Positions 20,014 to 29,005 are shown, numbered from the stretch's first letter. The stretch: DNA of 64,000 nucleotides from an uncultured SAR86 cluster bacterium (GCA_902537425.1 CACBBD010000005.1:1-64000); one strand, 5' to 3'. Numbers and translations are program-made. Notes: generated from the letters alone by a model not told the origin.

Positions 20014-20977
20014 AATATTTATAACAATTCTATCTATCCTCTCGCTCTCAACCTTTTCTGAAGAATTTAAAGTTAAAAAAACTTGGTTTGGTGACCCTGA
20101 TCTTCAAGGAGTTTGGACCAATGCAAGTCTAACAACTTTAGAGAGACCTGATCATTTTGATGCACTTGAGATAAGCGATGAAGTAGCTGATTATGCAAAG
20201 AAAGCAAGTCAAGATTTTAACGAAATACTTGATAATCCTTACGAAGAAGGAGAAACGCCAGAATCTGGTGGGGATGTAGGTGGTTATAATGTAGCTTGGA
20301 TGGATCCTGGAAATGATTTCATCAGACTAAATGGAAAATATCGAAGTTCGATCTTAACTTATCCGGAAAATGGCAAATTACCGAGAAGACTAACTAGATG
20401 GGCAATAGAAGGCCCATCAATTTACAGAATGTTTAACAGCGCAGATCATCCAGAAGAAAGAAGCCTTGGGGAAAGATGTATTGTTGGATTTGGTTCTAGT
20501 GGAGGACCGCCCATGTTGAATGTCCTTTACAATAACCACTATCAAATTGTTCAGTCTCCTGGCTTTGTCATGATAATGGTTGAGATGAATCACGACGCTA
20601 GGATTATAAGACTTGAATCAGAGCATAATCCCGATGAGATGCGTCCTTGGCTAGGAGATTCCATAGGATGGTGGGAAGGAGATACCCTTGTTGTCAAAAC
20701 CAAGAATCATCATCCCCAACAAAAATTCAGAGCTGCTATAAGGCATCAAATCCTGATCATGGATGGCGCAGTTGTAACAGAAAGATTTACAAGGACAAGT
20801 GATAATGAAATTTTATATGAGTTTGAGGTTAACGATAAAAAAGCTTACCGAGACATTTGGAAAGGAGAGATGCCTTTAAGGGCAACCGATGCAAAGATCT
20901 ATGAATATGCTTGCCATGAAGGAAATTATGCAATGGCCAACATACTGGCTGGTGCTAGAGCGGAGGAAAGTCAATGA
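19991..20977 (+). CDS. Exported conserved protein of unknown function (PDLQGVW family paralog)
   Basis: Signal peptide; FGDPDLQGVWTNASLTTLERP and IGWWEGDTLVVKT. Confidence 0.7.
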   Translation: MESGVQNKIFITILSILSLSTFSEEFKVKKTWFGDPDLQGVWTNASLTTLERPDHFDALEISDEVADYAKKASQDFNEILDNPYEEGETPESGGDVGGYNVAWMDPGNDFIRLNGKYRSSILTYPENGKLPRRLTRWAIEGPSIYRMFNSADHPEERSLGERCIVGFGSSGGPPMLNVLYNNHYQIVQSPGFVMIMVEMNHDARIIRLESEHNPDEMRPWLGDSIGWWEGDTLVVKTKNHHPQQKFRAAIRHQILIMDGAVVTERFTRTSDNEILYEFEVNDKKAYRDIWKGEMPLRATDAKIYEYACHEGNYAMANILAGARAEESQ

Positions 20978-21411
20978 TAAACCTTATATGTAAATCAATT
21001 TTTTCAATATTTCTTGTAATATTAAGTATTAATAGTTTCTCACATCACGCTTTTACAGCTGAATTTGATGCAAATGCCCCAGTTAATCTTACTGGCGAGG
21101 TGATTAAAGTTGAATGGATTAATCCTCATGCCTGGGTTCATTTAGAAGTTGAAGAAAGCGGCAAAAAAACTACTTGGATGGTCGAGGGAGGAACTCCTAA
21201 CACTTTGATACGAAACGGCATAACGAAACAGAGCATTAAACCGGGAACGGTTATTGTGGTAAGAGGTTATCAAAGTAAAGGAAAACTTTGTCTCCCACGC
21301 TGTATAGCAAATGGAAGAGATGTAACCTTTCCAGATGGCAGAAAGGTATTTATGGGATCTTCCGGTACTGGAGCCCCTAGAGACGGAGCTGACCCTAGAG
21401 AGAGAAAATAG
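20974..21411 (+). CDS. DUF6152-like exported protein
   Basis: SHHAFTAEFDANAPVNLTGEVIKVEWINPHAWVHLEVE is characteristic of this family; translationally coupled to its neighbours. Confidence 0.75.
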   Translation: MINLICKSIFSIFLVILSINSFSHHAFTAEFDANAPVNLTGEVIKVEWINPHAWVHLEVEESGKKTTWMVEGGTPNTLIRNGITKQSIKPGTVIVVRGYQSKGKLCLPRCIANGRDVTFPDGRKVFMGSSGTGAPRDGADPRERK

Positions 21412-21851
21412 TGAATAGGCTTAGAATCGCCATTTTTTTTAATCTCACTCTTCTAATTTCTTCCTATTCATTGGCTGAAGATGACCATCATCATTCTGAT
21501 ATGCATGATGTTATGGCTCATCTTTTAACTCCAGCATCTGAAAAAATATGGAATGCTTCGGGTTCTATTATTACTAAAGATGGGGAATTAAGTCTGGCAC
21601 CAACCAATCAGGAAGAATGGAATGAGGTTATTTTTGGTGCCAAGGTGATAATGGAAAGCACTTTTATCTTAAATAGACCTGATCGTGCAAAAGGGAGAGA
21701 AGACTGGGTAAGATTTTCTGAACTTCTTGAACCAATAGGCAAAAGAGCTTTGAAAGCTGCTGAAAACAAGGATTCTGAAAAGCTTTTCGTTGTCGGCGCT
21801 GATTTATATCAAGCATGTGTCGCTTGTCATAATGTTTATATGAGAAATTAA
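21411..21851 (+). CDS. Cytochrome c'-like monohaem protein
   Basis: Signal peptide and C-terminal CVACH haem-binding motif in a helical protein (GTG start). Confidence 0.75.
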   Translation: MNRLRIAIFFNLTLLISSYSLAEDDHHHSDMHDVMAHLLTPASEKIWNASGSIITKDGELSLAPTNQEEWNEVIFGAKVIMESTFILNRPDRAKGREDWVRFSELLEPIGKRALKAAENKDSEKLFVVGADLYQACVACHNVYMRN

Positions 21852-21856
21852 ATTTC

Positions 21857-22435
21857 ATGTTTAACTTCATTGACTGGCTGGCTTCAACTTCAGGAAGTAT
21901 TGCTCTTCGTGAGTCACTCTATATGTATCCTTGGATAGAGTCTGCTCATGTTCTATTTATAACTATATTTTTTGGTACATTACTTTTTGTTGATTTACGG
22001 TTGACAGGATATGGATTCAAAAATTTATCCATCAGTCAAATGAATGCGAAAATTTTACCTTTAACACTCATTGGTTTTCTTTTCATGATTATCACAGGCC
22101 TATTGTTATTTTATGCGCTCCCTGTGAGAAATTATCAAAATTTATTTTTTAGGATAAAGTTATTTTTGATGTTGCTCGCAGGTCTCAATGCCTGGTATTT
22201 TCACAGAACTATGAATCGACAAAGCAAGGCCTGGGACAAAAACAGCTTCATTCCATTTCGAATGAAGGTTTCAGCAACAATTTCTCTGGTTCTATGGGGA
22301 CTGGTGATCTTATCTGGCAGGATGATCGCCTACAATTGGTTTGATTGCGATAAGCAACCTCAATCTGAGTTAGTCAATTTCTTAATAAGTTGTACCGTTG
22401 ATCCAGAAATTTATGAGTATTTAAATGGAATCTAA
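21857..22435 (+). CDS. 4-TM membrane protein, DUF6644-like
   Basis: Four hydrophobic helices; YPWIESAHVLFI near the N-terminus; LSGRMIAY at the end. Confidence 0.7.
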   Translation: MFNFIDWLASTSGSIALRESLYMYPWIESAHVLFITIFFGTLLFVDLRLTGYGFKNLSISQMNAKILPLTLIGFLFMIITGLLLFYALPVRNYQNLFFRIKLFLMLLAGLNAWYFHRTMNRQSKAWDKNSFIPFRMKVSATISLVLWGLVILSGRMIAYNWFDCDKQPQSELVNFLISCTVDPEIYEYLNGI

Positions 22436-22901
22436 TCAACTACTGGAAATTATCTATCTTCTTGAAGACAGCTATATTGGTGAATATGTAAGAGGTTCAT
22501 TGTGGTTATTTCCAGTAATTCAGTCTTTTCATCTTATAGGCCTGGGAATTTTAGGTGGTGCAGTGGTTATCGGAGACTTTAGACTATTGGGAATTTTAAT
22601 GAAAACTGAAACCACTAGCTATGTAATAAGAGTCACCAAGCCTTGGTTTAATTTTGGACTTTCTATTTTGATTCTCACAGGCATCCCACTTTTTTTAAGT
22701 GAGGCAGTGAAATGTTATTACAGCCGAGCATTTTGGATAAAGATCTCGTGCCTACTAATGGGAACGATATTCGTTTATTTCATAAGGAATCCAATAGTCC
22801 TTTCAAGAGAAGAAAACTTTTTCATGAAAATTTTGGGAGTTTTGTCCTTTTCAATTTGGGTTGTTACAGCTGCATCGGGACGCTGGATAGGGTTTTCCTA
22901 A
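22425..22901 (+). CDS. 4-TM membrane protein, DUF6644-like paralog
   Basis: LFPVIQSFHLIGLGILGG and AASGRWIGFS parallel the preceding ORF. Confidence 0.7.
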   Translation: MESNQLLEIIYLLEDSYIGEYVRGSLWLFPVIQSFHLIGLGILGGAVVIGDFRLLGILMKTETTSYVIRVTKPWFNFGLSILILTGIPLFLSEAVKCYYSRAFWIKISCLLMGTIFVYFIRNPIVLSREENFFMKILGVLSFSIWVVTAASGRWIGFS

Positions 22902-24700
22902 TCCAAAGAGAAAGCAAGTATTGCATTTCCGGCCATCTGCCCGTGTTGACTGTAACCACTGTTTACAAATACCCAGTCATCAACAATTACTGGTCCAGCT
23001 GAATCTATGGAACCTCCGACTGCGGGCATTCCATTTACAGTAATGAAGTCTTTAAGGGTATCGAACTCCCATAATTTAGAACCATCTTCGCTTGCATGTG
23101 CTGAAAATCTCCCATCCAATGCTCCTGCAAAAATCACATTATTTGTCATTGAAATAGCAGCTGAGAAACCTGTACTGCATTTGCCCTCTCCATGCAAAGC
23201 TTTTCGAGATTTGCAAATATCATCTAGCCGATATTCCCATAAGATATCTCCATCTTCAAAATCTAGAGCATACAGTCCTGGTTTTGCATCATTATCATAG
23301 TCTCTGTTGACTTTTCTATCCGATATAGGGACATATAAATTTTTATTGTCGGTTGTCATGCCAAAATGAACACCTCCAAGTGTGCCTCCATTTCCAACTT
23401 TACTTTTCCAAGATATCTCTCCTGTATCTATATCAAGCCTAAAAACCCAGCCTGATTTTTGACCGGCAAGAAGAATTTTTTCCCCTTCCTGATCCTTGGA
23501 TTGGATTACTGAAGCTCCAAAATCGAAATCAGGACCATTTTCTTTCGGACAGACCAATCTTTTTATACCTGGTATTTCGCAACCCATGTTGTATGCATCA
23601 CCTTTAAGTGTCTGAGTTGCCCACATTTTCTCCCCTGATTCTAGGTTCATTGAAATGATGGCATCGCTAAAATTAGACGCTGGACTTTGTAAACTTTGAC
23701 CTGTTCCGAAGAAAATTCTTTTATCTTCTTCATCAATACCGGGGGCATTCCAGACGGCTGACCCTGCTGGTGCAAACTTTTCCATTCTTGTGATTAATGT
23801 TTTTCCAAGACTTGTAGATTTCTCTTCAATCCTATGCGTCCATATTATTTCACCAGAATCAGTATCAACTGCTGCTATCCCCCCGCTTGTTTTACAGCAC
23901 TCATGTCTGGGGTCTATCGCAAGCACGGTTTCAAAAGTAGATATTGGAACTATAAGATATTTTCCCGATTGTACTGGAGAAGCTGAGGGAATATTTGATT
24001 CATAATCAACGGGAATTTTTGATGCCCAAATCAATTCACCGCTTAATAAATTTAACTTATAAACTTCAAAATCAGAATCAACTAAAAAAATTGATTCACC
24101 ATCTATTTTGTTTAAGACTGGTGCATTTCTAAGTCTAGCCTTGGAAGTGAATTTCCAGTAAGTACAACCGTTTTCTCTATTTAGTGCATGTAGAGAATCT
24201 GAATCTGATAATAAAATTACTTCTCCTATAACGATAGGTTGGGCTCTTACATCTTGAGAGCTAATACCGAAAGACCATCGTAATTTTAAACTCTTAACAT
24301 TATCTGCGTTGATATTAGAATGTAGCTGATTTCTGGTGTTGAAATTATCATAACCCCAACTTGGCCAACTTGAGCTTTGTTTAAGGTCTCTTTTCTCTAT
24401 GACATGAGGACATTTGTAATTAGACGAGCCTGTCATAGTCCCTAGGACTTCATTTTGTGCAAGATATTCTGAGATAGCCTCTTTTTCTTGTATTGAAAGG
24501 TGTGAAGCTTGCTGCTTCATTTTTCCTTTTTGAAGAACATACATTAGTTCTGACTGAGTTAAATACGTCATTGAAGATAGCGAAATTAAATTCAGTCCTT
24601 CATCTTCATGACATGAAGCACAATTTTCTTTAACCAACTTGCTTGCATCGGTAAAAGCTAATTGAGATACAAAAAAAAGTAATAAAAGGTTTCTTTTCAT
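22898..24700 (-). CDS. PQQ-dependent quinohaemoprotein dehydrogenase, polyvinyl-alcohol-dehydrogenase-like
   Basis: N-terminal cytochrome c motif CASCHEDEG followed by a PQQ-type beta-propeller (WGYDNFNTRNQ, GGIAAVDTDSGEIIWTHR, GPDFDFGASVI). Confidence 0.82.
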   Translation of the reverse strand: MKRNLLLLFFVSQLAFTDASKLVKENCASCHEDEGLNLISLSSMTYLTQSELMYVLQKGKMKQQASHLSIQEKEAISEYLAQNEVLGTMTGSSNYKCPHVIEKRDLKQSSSWPSWGYDNFNTRNQLHSNINADNVKSLKLRWSFGISSQDVRAQPIVIGEVILLSDSDSLHALNRENGCTYWKFTSKARLRNAPVLNKIDGESIFLVDSDFEVYKLNLLSGELIWASKIPVDYESNIPSASPVQSGKYLIVPISTFETVLAIDPRHECCKTSGGIAAVDTDSGEIIWTHRIEEKSTSLGKTLITRMEKFAPAGSAVWNAPGIDEEDKRIFFGTGQSLQSPASNFSDAIISMNLESGEKMWATQTLKGDAYNMGCEIPGIKRLVCPKENGPDFDFGASVIQSKDQEGEKILLAGQKSGWVFRLDIDTGEISWKSKVGNGGTLGGVHFGMTTDNKNLYVPISDRKVNRDYDNDAKPGLYALDFEDGDILWEYRLDDICKSRKALHGEGKCSTGFSAAISMTNNVIFAGALDGRFSAHASEDGSKLWEFDTLKDFITVNGMPAVGGSIDSAGPVIVDDWVFVNSGYSQHGQMAGNAILAFSLD

Positions 24701-24705
24701 TTAAA

Positions 24706-24966
24706 TTAATTTAAATTTTTTTGGCTGGATTCCTTTTCTATCCAGGATAGCGCAAGATTGATTTTTTCTTCTAATTCAGTTACATGTTGCGCAAGCATAC
24801 CTGATGCGTCTGTTACATTATTCATAGTTTCGGCATGCTGAATAAGGGTAATGATATTATTACTAATTTCAAGCTGCTGAGCTTGTAAATCTTGAATTGT
24901 ACTTTCAAGAATTTCTATTTTTTTTTCTAAATCTAGAATCTGAGCTTTTAATAAATTTTCAGTCAT
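24706..24966 (-). CDS. Small coiled-coil protein, unknown function
   Basis: 86 aa heptad-rich helix; overlaps the 3' end of the upstream gene. Confidence 0.55.
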   Translation of the reverse strand: MTENLLKAQILDLEKKIEILESTIQDLQAQQLEISNNIITLIQHAETMNNVTDASGMLAQHVTELEEKINLALSWIEKESSQKNLN

Positions 24967-25384
24967 TTCCTAGTGTAGCTAGATTTGGACTAAAGCCTCC
25001 TTTAAGTTTCCAGTTTCCATCTTTGTTTACAAGTAAATAAGTCACATCACTTGTTAAGATAATTTGATTGTCCTTATCAAATCTTGAAAAATTTACCTGA
25101 ACCATAGAGGTATCATCATCATTGTATAGAACCTTAGAAGTATTAATCTTTGAGTAAGACCAACCATCCTTTTTTAAACCATTAAAATTTATTGCATCGC
25201 TATATTTTTCTTCAAGGACTATATTTTTACCCATGATGTATATGAAAGGGGAATCTGAATTTTTGTTAATGGCTGAAATATCTTCGTTATTAAAATCCCG
25301 ATAAAACTCTTTTATGGCTTCTTCAGGCCCTGCACTTAAATGGCCTATAAGAAATATATTAAATATTAAAAATATTTTTTTCAT
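24959..25384 (-). CDS. Exported NTF2/SnoaL-like protein
   Basis: Signal peptide MKKIFLIFNIFLIGHLSAG; DVTYLLVNKDGNWKLKGGFSP is NTF2-like; start chosen at internal ATG 25384. Confidence 0.65.
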   Translation of the reverse strand: MKKIFLIFNIFLIGHLSAGPEEAIKEFYRDFNNEDISAINKNSDSPFIYIMGKNIVLEEKYSDAINFNGLKKDGWSYSKINTSKVLYNDDDTSMVQVNFSRFDKDNQIILTSDVTYLLVNKDGNWKLKGGFSPNLATLGND

Positions 25385-25770
25385 TTTTCTAAATGTGCGA
25401 TGCATTTAATTTCGATTTTAAGGTTTGGCTGAACAAGAGCATTTACACCAATCAATGTTTGAGAAACTTCGGGCTTGCAACCATAAATTTTTTCTCTCTC
25501 AGCGAAGACCTCTGAAACGTTTTCCATGCACTCATTCATATCGGTTACAAACCACGTTTCATCAATTATATTCTCAAGAGTACCGCCAAAATGATCCAAA
25601 ATTTTTGAGATATTCTCATAACACATGATCATCTGACTTTTGAAATCGGCCGGAGTATTACCATTCTCATCGACAGCAATTTGTCCTGCCATTGTTAATA
25701 CGTTATCCACTTGCACCCCTTGAGAAAAAAAGTCTGCGTAAGGTCCTTCTCTTAATAACTTCTTTTTCAT
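25381..25770 (-). CDS. RidA family protein
   Basis: GPYADFFSQGVQVDNVLTMAGQIAVDENG...QTLIGVNALVQPNLKIEIKCIAHL. Confidence 0.85.
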   Translation of the reverse strand: MKKKLLREGPYADFFSQGVQVDNVLTMAGQIAVDENGNTPADFKSQMIMCYENISKILDHFGGTLENIIDETWFVTDMNECMENVSEVFAEREKIYGCKPEVSQTLIGVNALVQPNLKIEIKCIAHLEK

Positions 25771-25854
25771 TTAGGCTCCTAAAACTATTACAAGGATTAT
25801 TCCAAAAAATAATGCCAAGAGAATAGATTTGAAGTCTTTTTTAATTTGATTCAT
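25771..25854 (-). CDS. Possible 27-aa single-TM small protein (MNQIKKDFKSILLALFFGIILVIVLGA)
   Basis: ATG-to-TAA ORF directly abutting the RidA start; KK-rich N-terminus then one hydrophobic helix. Below the ORF-track cutoff. Confidence 0.4.
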   Translation of the reverse strand: MNQIKKDFKSILLALFFGIILVIVLGA

Positions 25855-25869
25855 AAATTTCTCTTATTT

Positions 25870-26043
25870 TTATCTAGCTCTGATACTTTTTTTCATACCA
25901 CAATTGGGGCATTTATATTTATATTTTAATGAAACAGCAGCATCCAGATAACTATTAATTCTTTCAAGCTTAACATCGCATCGAGTACAGTAATATATAT
26001 TCTTGTAGTGTTTTTTAAACCAATACAAAATTCTCTTAAACAT
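25870..26043 (-). CDS. 57-aa zinc-ribbon-like small protein
   Basis: My translation MFKRILYWFKKHYKNIYYCTRCDVKLERINSYLDAAVSLKYKYKCPNCGMKKSIRAR has two CxxC knuckles; absent from the ORF track. Confidence 0.5.
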   Translation of the reverse strand: MFKRILYWFKKHYKNIYYCTRCDVKLERINSYLDAAVSLKYKYKCPNCGMKKSIRAR

Positions 26044-26084
26044 AAAAGAATTAGAATAAGTAGGGCAACATGTAAATGTAGCTT

Positions 26085-26315
26085 CTAGTTAAGATCATTA
26101 TCCTTTTTTCTATATTCCCAGAATGTATCTGCGTGCAAAAAAGTATCGTTAGCGTAATCTCTAATTTCTTTAAAGTTCATATCAACCGCATCAAATACTT
26201 GTTTCCACTGATCCTGTTCTCTTTCAAAAGCTTTACTCAAAGCTTCTTTTATTTCCTCAATAGATTTTTCTAGACTTTCAATTCTGCATTCAATTTTTTT
26301 AATATCACTATCCAT
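26085..26315 (-). CDS. Small coiled-coil protein
   Basis: 76 aa; MDSDIKKIECRIESLEKSIEEIKEAL heptads. Confidence 0.5.
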   Translation of the reverse strand: MDSDIKKIECRIESLEKSIEEIKEALSKAFEREQDQWKQVFDAVDMNFKEIRDYANDTFLHADTFWEYRKKDNDLN

Positions 26316-26355
26316 TAATTTTCTTCCTTTTGTTATTAGGGATTTTTACCAAACT

Positions 26356-26685
26356 TTAACGTGCTTCACAGTTATTAAGATTAGGTCTTCGGCATGGTTG
26401 AGACTTATCCATTAAAATTTCCTTATTAATATCATCAACATTTTGAATCGTATTTGCGAAATTGGTGAATTCATCACAATTAAAATTTCTGTTTCTTTTT
26501 TCTTTTAAAATTTTCTTCCTAATTATGAGTTGTTCCTCAGTATTCAATTTTGAAAAGCCAATATCTGTATCTGGGAAACAAAGAAAGAAATTTGAATAGG
26601 TTGCCTGACTTCTTTCAATCTCTGAGATATTAAAAGTGCAGCTTACCATTAGACTTATCATTATGATAAAGATTTGTATTTTCAT
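26356..26685 (-). CDS. Small putative lipoprotein
   Basis: MKIQIFIIMISLMVSCTF lipobox. Confidence 0.55.
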   Translation of the reverse strand: MKIQIFIIMISLMVSCTFNISEIERSQATYSNFFLCFPDTDIGFSKLNTEEQLIIRKKILKEKRNRNFNCDEFTNFANTIQNVDDINKEILMDKSQPCRRPNLNNCEAR

Positions 26686-26991
26686 TCAAAAGCTTAGATT
26701 TGCTTCATCCAATAAGTGAACCTCTCCATTAGAGTTATCAAGCCTGATAGGTTTGATTTTGTTGTAGTCATCACTTTCGTACCAATCATTGAAAGCTTTC
26801 TCGTCTTCGAAGCGAATAACTACCATTCTTTGATTTCTTGTTTCACCTTCAATTGCTTTAGGTTCGTCGTCAACTGCAAGCATGTCTATCCCAAGTCTCT
26901 CAAACATCGGGAGAACTTCATCTTGATAATCTTTATATCCTTCTTTATTTTTAATATCTATTATTGCAACCATTACTTTGCTCATACACAC
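26686..26991 (-). CDS. DUF1330-like dimeric alpha-beta barrel protein
   Basis: RMVVIRFEDEKAFNDWYESDDYNKIKPIRL is typical of the DUF1330 fold. Confidence 0.7.
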   Translation of the reverse strand: MCMSKVMVAIIDIKNKEGYKDYQDEVLPMFERLGIDMLAVDDEPKAIEGETRNQRMVVIRFEDEKAFNDWYESDDYNKIKPIRLDNSNGEVHLLDEANLSF

Positions 26992-27046
26992 TCCTACTTA
27001 CTTGTTATTTATTATATTTTCTGAATGATATAGTTATTCGATAGAA

Positions 27047-27853
27047 ATGAAAAAAGTATTACAAATAATATTATCACTTATGGTCTTTAAATTTTTTGCA
27101 TATGAGACGCAATCTCTTAGAACAGAATGGGATGATGAAAAATCTATTATGGATCCAAGAGTACAACATTTAAGTTATATTTTTGAAGAAACTGGAGAAA
27201 CAATACCTTATGCACTATTTATTCCTTCCTCTTACGAGAAAGGGAAGGATATTGCGCTGATGGTATCATTGCATGGTCTTACACGCACCTACGATTGGTT
27301 AATGGGATATGAGGGATTATTAGATTTAGCAGAAGATAATAACTTTATGATAGTCACTCCTTTAGGTTATACAAGAAAAGGTTGGTATGGGTCTTGGACT
27401 AGGGGTTTGGACAGAAGGTCCTTAGAAAAGGAAGGTCGATATAGTGAAAAGGATGTGATGAACGTATTGGCACTCATCAAAAAAAACTATTCTATTGATG
27501 CCAAAAATATATTCCTTTGGGGGCACAGCATGGGAGGGGCAGGGACGTATCATCTAGGTATGAAGTATCCTGAACTTTGGAAGGCTCTGGCACTGGCCGC
27601 CCCAGCACCTCCTCAAGTCAGAAATATAAAAGACTTAAAGATTATTAAAAATAAACCAATTCTAATTCTTCAAGGCACTAAAGATAGATTAGTTTATCCT
27701 ACAAGAGAGTGGGTAGCTGAAATGAAAAGATTAGAAATGGATTATATTTATGATGAAATAGTCGGAGCCGACCACTCTCTCTTTATTTCCAAAAATAAAG
27801 ACAACATAAAAAAAATATTTGATTTCTTCATTGAATATAGAGATGAAGGTTAA
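27047..27853 (+). CDS. Exported alpha/beta hydrolase (PHB depolymerase/esterase-like)
   Basis: Signal peptide; MVSLHGLTRTYDW; nucleophile elbow LWGHSMGGAGTYHLGMKYPELW; ILQGTKDRLVYP. Confidence 0.85.
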   Translation: MKKVLQIILSLMVFKFFAYETQSLRTEWDDEKSIMDPRVQHLSYIFEETGETIPYALFIPSSYEKGKDIALMVSLHGLTRTYDWLMGYEGLLDLAEDNNFMIVTPLGYTRKGWYGSWTRGLDRRSLEKEGRYSEKDVMNVLALIKKNYSIDAKNIFLWGHSMGGAGTYHLGMKYPELWKALALAAPAPPQVRNIKDLKIIKNKPILILQGTKDRLVYPTREWVAEMKRLEMDYIYDEIVGADHSLFISKNKDNIKKIFDFFIEYRDEG

Positions 27854-27864
27854 GCATTAATCTT

Positions 27865-28911
27865 GTGCGTGATTTTCAGAAAATATTATTCATATCATTA
27901 ATGTTTTTTTCTGGAGAGATTATTTCTGAAAAAAATTCTACAGATCTCTTTTTTGCAGAACCAAATGAAATTGATTTATTTCCTGCTTGCACGAAATTAA
28001 AAGATCCACTTGAAATACGGCCAATTCGTCAATATCCACCAAGATATCCAAGAAGAGCTCTTGAGCAGGGTGTACAAGGCACAGTCTTAGTTAAATTGAA
28101 TATATCAGATGAAGGAAAGGTTTTAAGCTCCGAGGTAATTTGGTCTTCTTCCGATAATCCTAAATACGAGAATATCTTTGATAAGAATTCGATTGAGGCT
28201 TCAAAACGTTTCATCTATCAACCTAAAATTAATGAATATGGTGACAAAATTGCCTCTAAATCGTATGCCGTCATTGTATTTACAATAGAAGGACTAGAGG
28301 AAACTTTAAATTTAGGATCTCAAACAAGAAAATTTAATAGTCTGCGGAGAATGATGAGAGATGACCCTGAAAAGTTCCTCATTGAAGTTGAAAAGTTATT
28401 AAGTGGGAAAGATTTATCAAAGATACAAAGGGCTATATATCTTTATTTTAAAGGCTTAGTACTTTACAAAAGAGGAGCAAAAGTTGAGAAGGTAATATCA
28501 ATTTTAGAAGATTCCCAAAAAAATTATTTTCAGACCTATACCTATGAGACCGGAAACTTTGAAGATAAAAATATTGTATTGATGGGGAATAATGAGTCAA
28601 AGCTTCATACTTTTAACGGAATTTTACTTGGGCAATTGTATATGGAGCAATCTAGATGGAATGAAGCGGCATTTCAAAGTGCCTCGGTCATAAGGATAGC
28701 TCGGAATCAAAATATGGATTCACCAAGATTCTTACAAGCCTATATAAATTTTGGAATTTCTGCTTATAACCTTAAACATTGGTGTCAGGCATCTGAAAGT
28801 TGGAAATCTGCAAATGAATTATCAAAAAAAATACAAAGAACACTACCCGAATGGATTTCACCCTTTATAGCCGAGGCAAATAAAAGGCGTGCTTTAGAAA
28901 CTGTAGAATAA
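27865..28911 (+). CDS. TonB C-terminal-domain protein with downstream helical region
   Basis: PIRQYPPRYPRRALEQGVQGTVLVKLNISDEGKVLSSEVIWSS...F...VIVFTIEG is TonB CTD; GTG start. Confidence 0.75.
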   Translation: MRDFQKILFISLMFFSGEIISEKNSTDLFFAEPNEIDLFPACTKLKDPLEIRPIRQYPPRYPRRALEQGVQGTVLVKLNISDEGKVLSSEVIWSSSDNPKYENIFDKNSIEASKRFIYQPKINEYGDKIASKSYAVIVFTIEGLEETLNLGSQTRKFNSLRRMMRDDPEKFLIEVEKLLSGKDLSKIQRAIYLYFKGLVLYKRGAKVEKVISILEDSQKNYFQTYTYETGNFEDKNIVLMGNNESKLHTFNGILLGQLYMEQSRWNEAAFQSASVIRIARNQNMDSPRFLQAYINFGISAYNLKHWCQASESWKSANELSKKIQRTLPEWISPFIAEANKRRALETVE

Positions 28912-28929
28912 TATAATTCTCGATCTTCT

Positions 28930-29005
28930 GGGCGATTAACTCAATTGGTAGAGTGCCACCTTTACACGGTGGAAGTTACAGGTTCAAGTCCTGTATCGCC
29001 CACCA
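28930..29005 (+). tRNA. tRNA-Val (anticodon UAC)
   Basis: Cloverleaf by eye: acceptor GGGCGAT/ATCGCCC, anticodon stem CCACC-TTTACAC-GGTGG, T-arm ACAGGTTCAAGTCCTGT, encoded CCA. Confidence 0.95.

Noticed and set aside
22712-23002. 96-aa + strand ORF
   Set aside because: Out of frame with the 4-TM gene and antisense to the PQQ dehydrogenase; no recognisable features.
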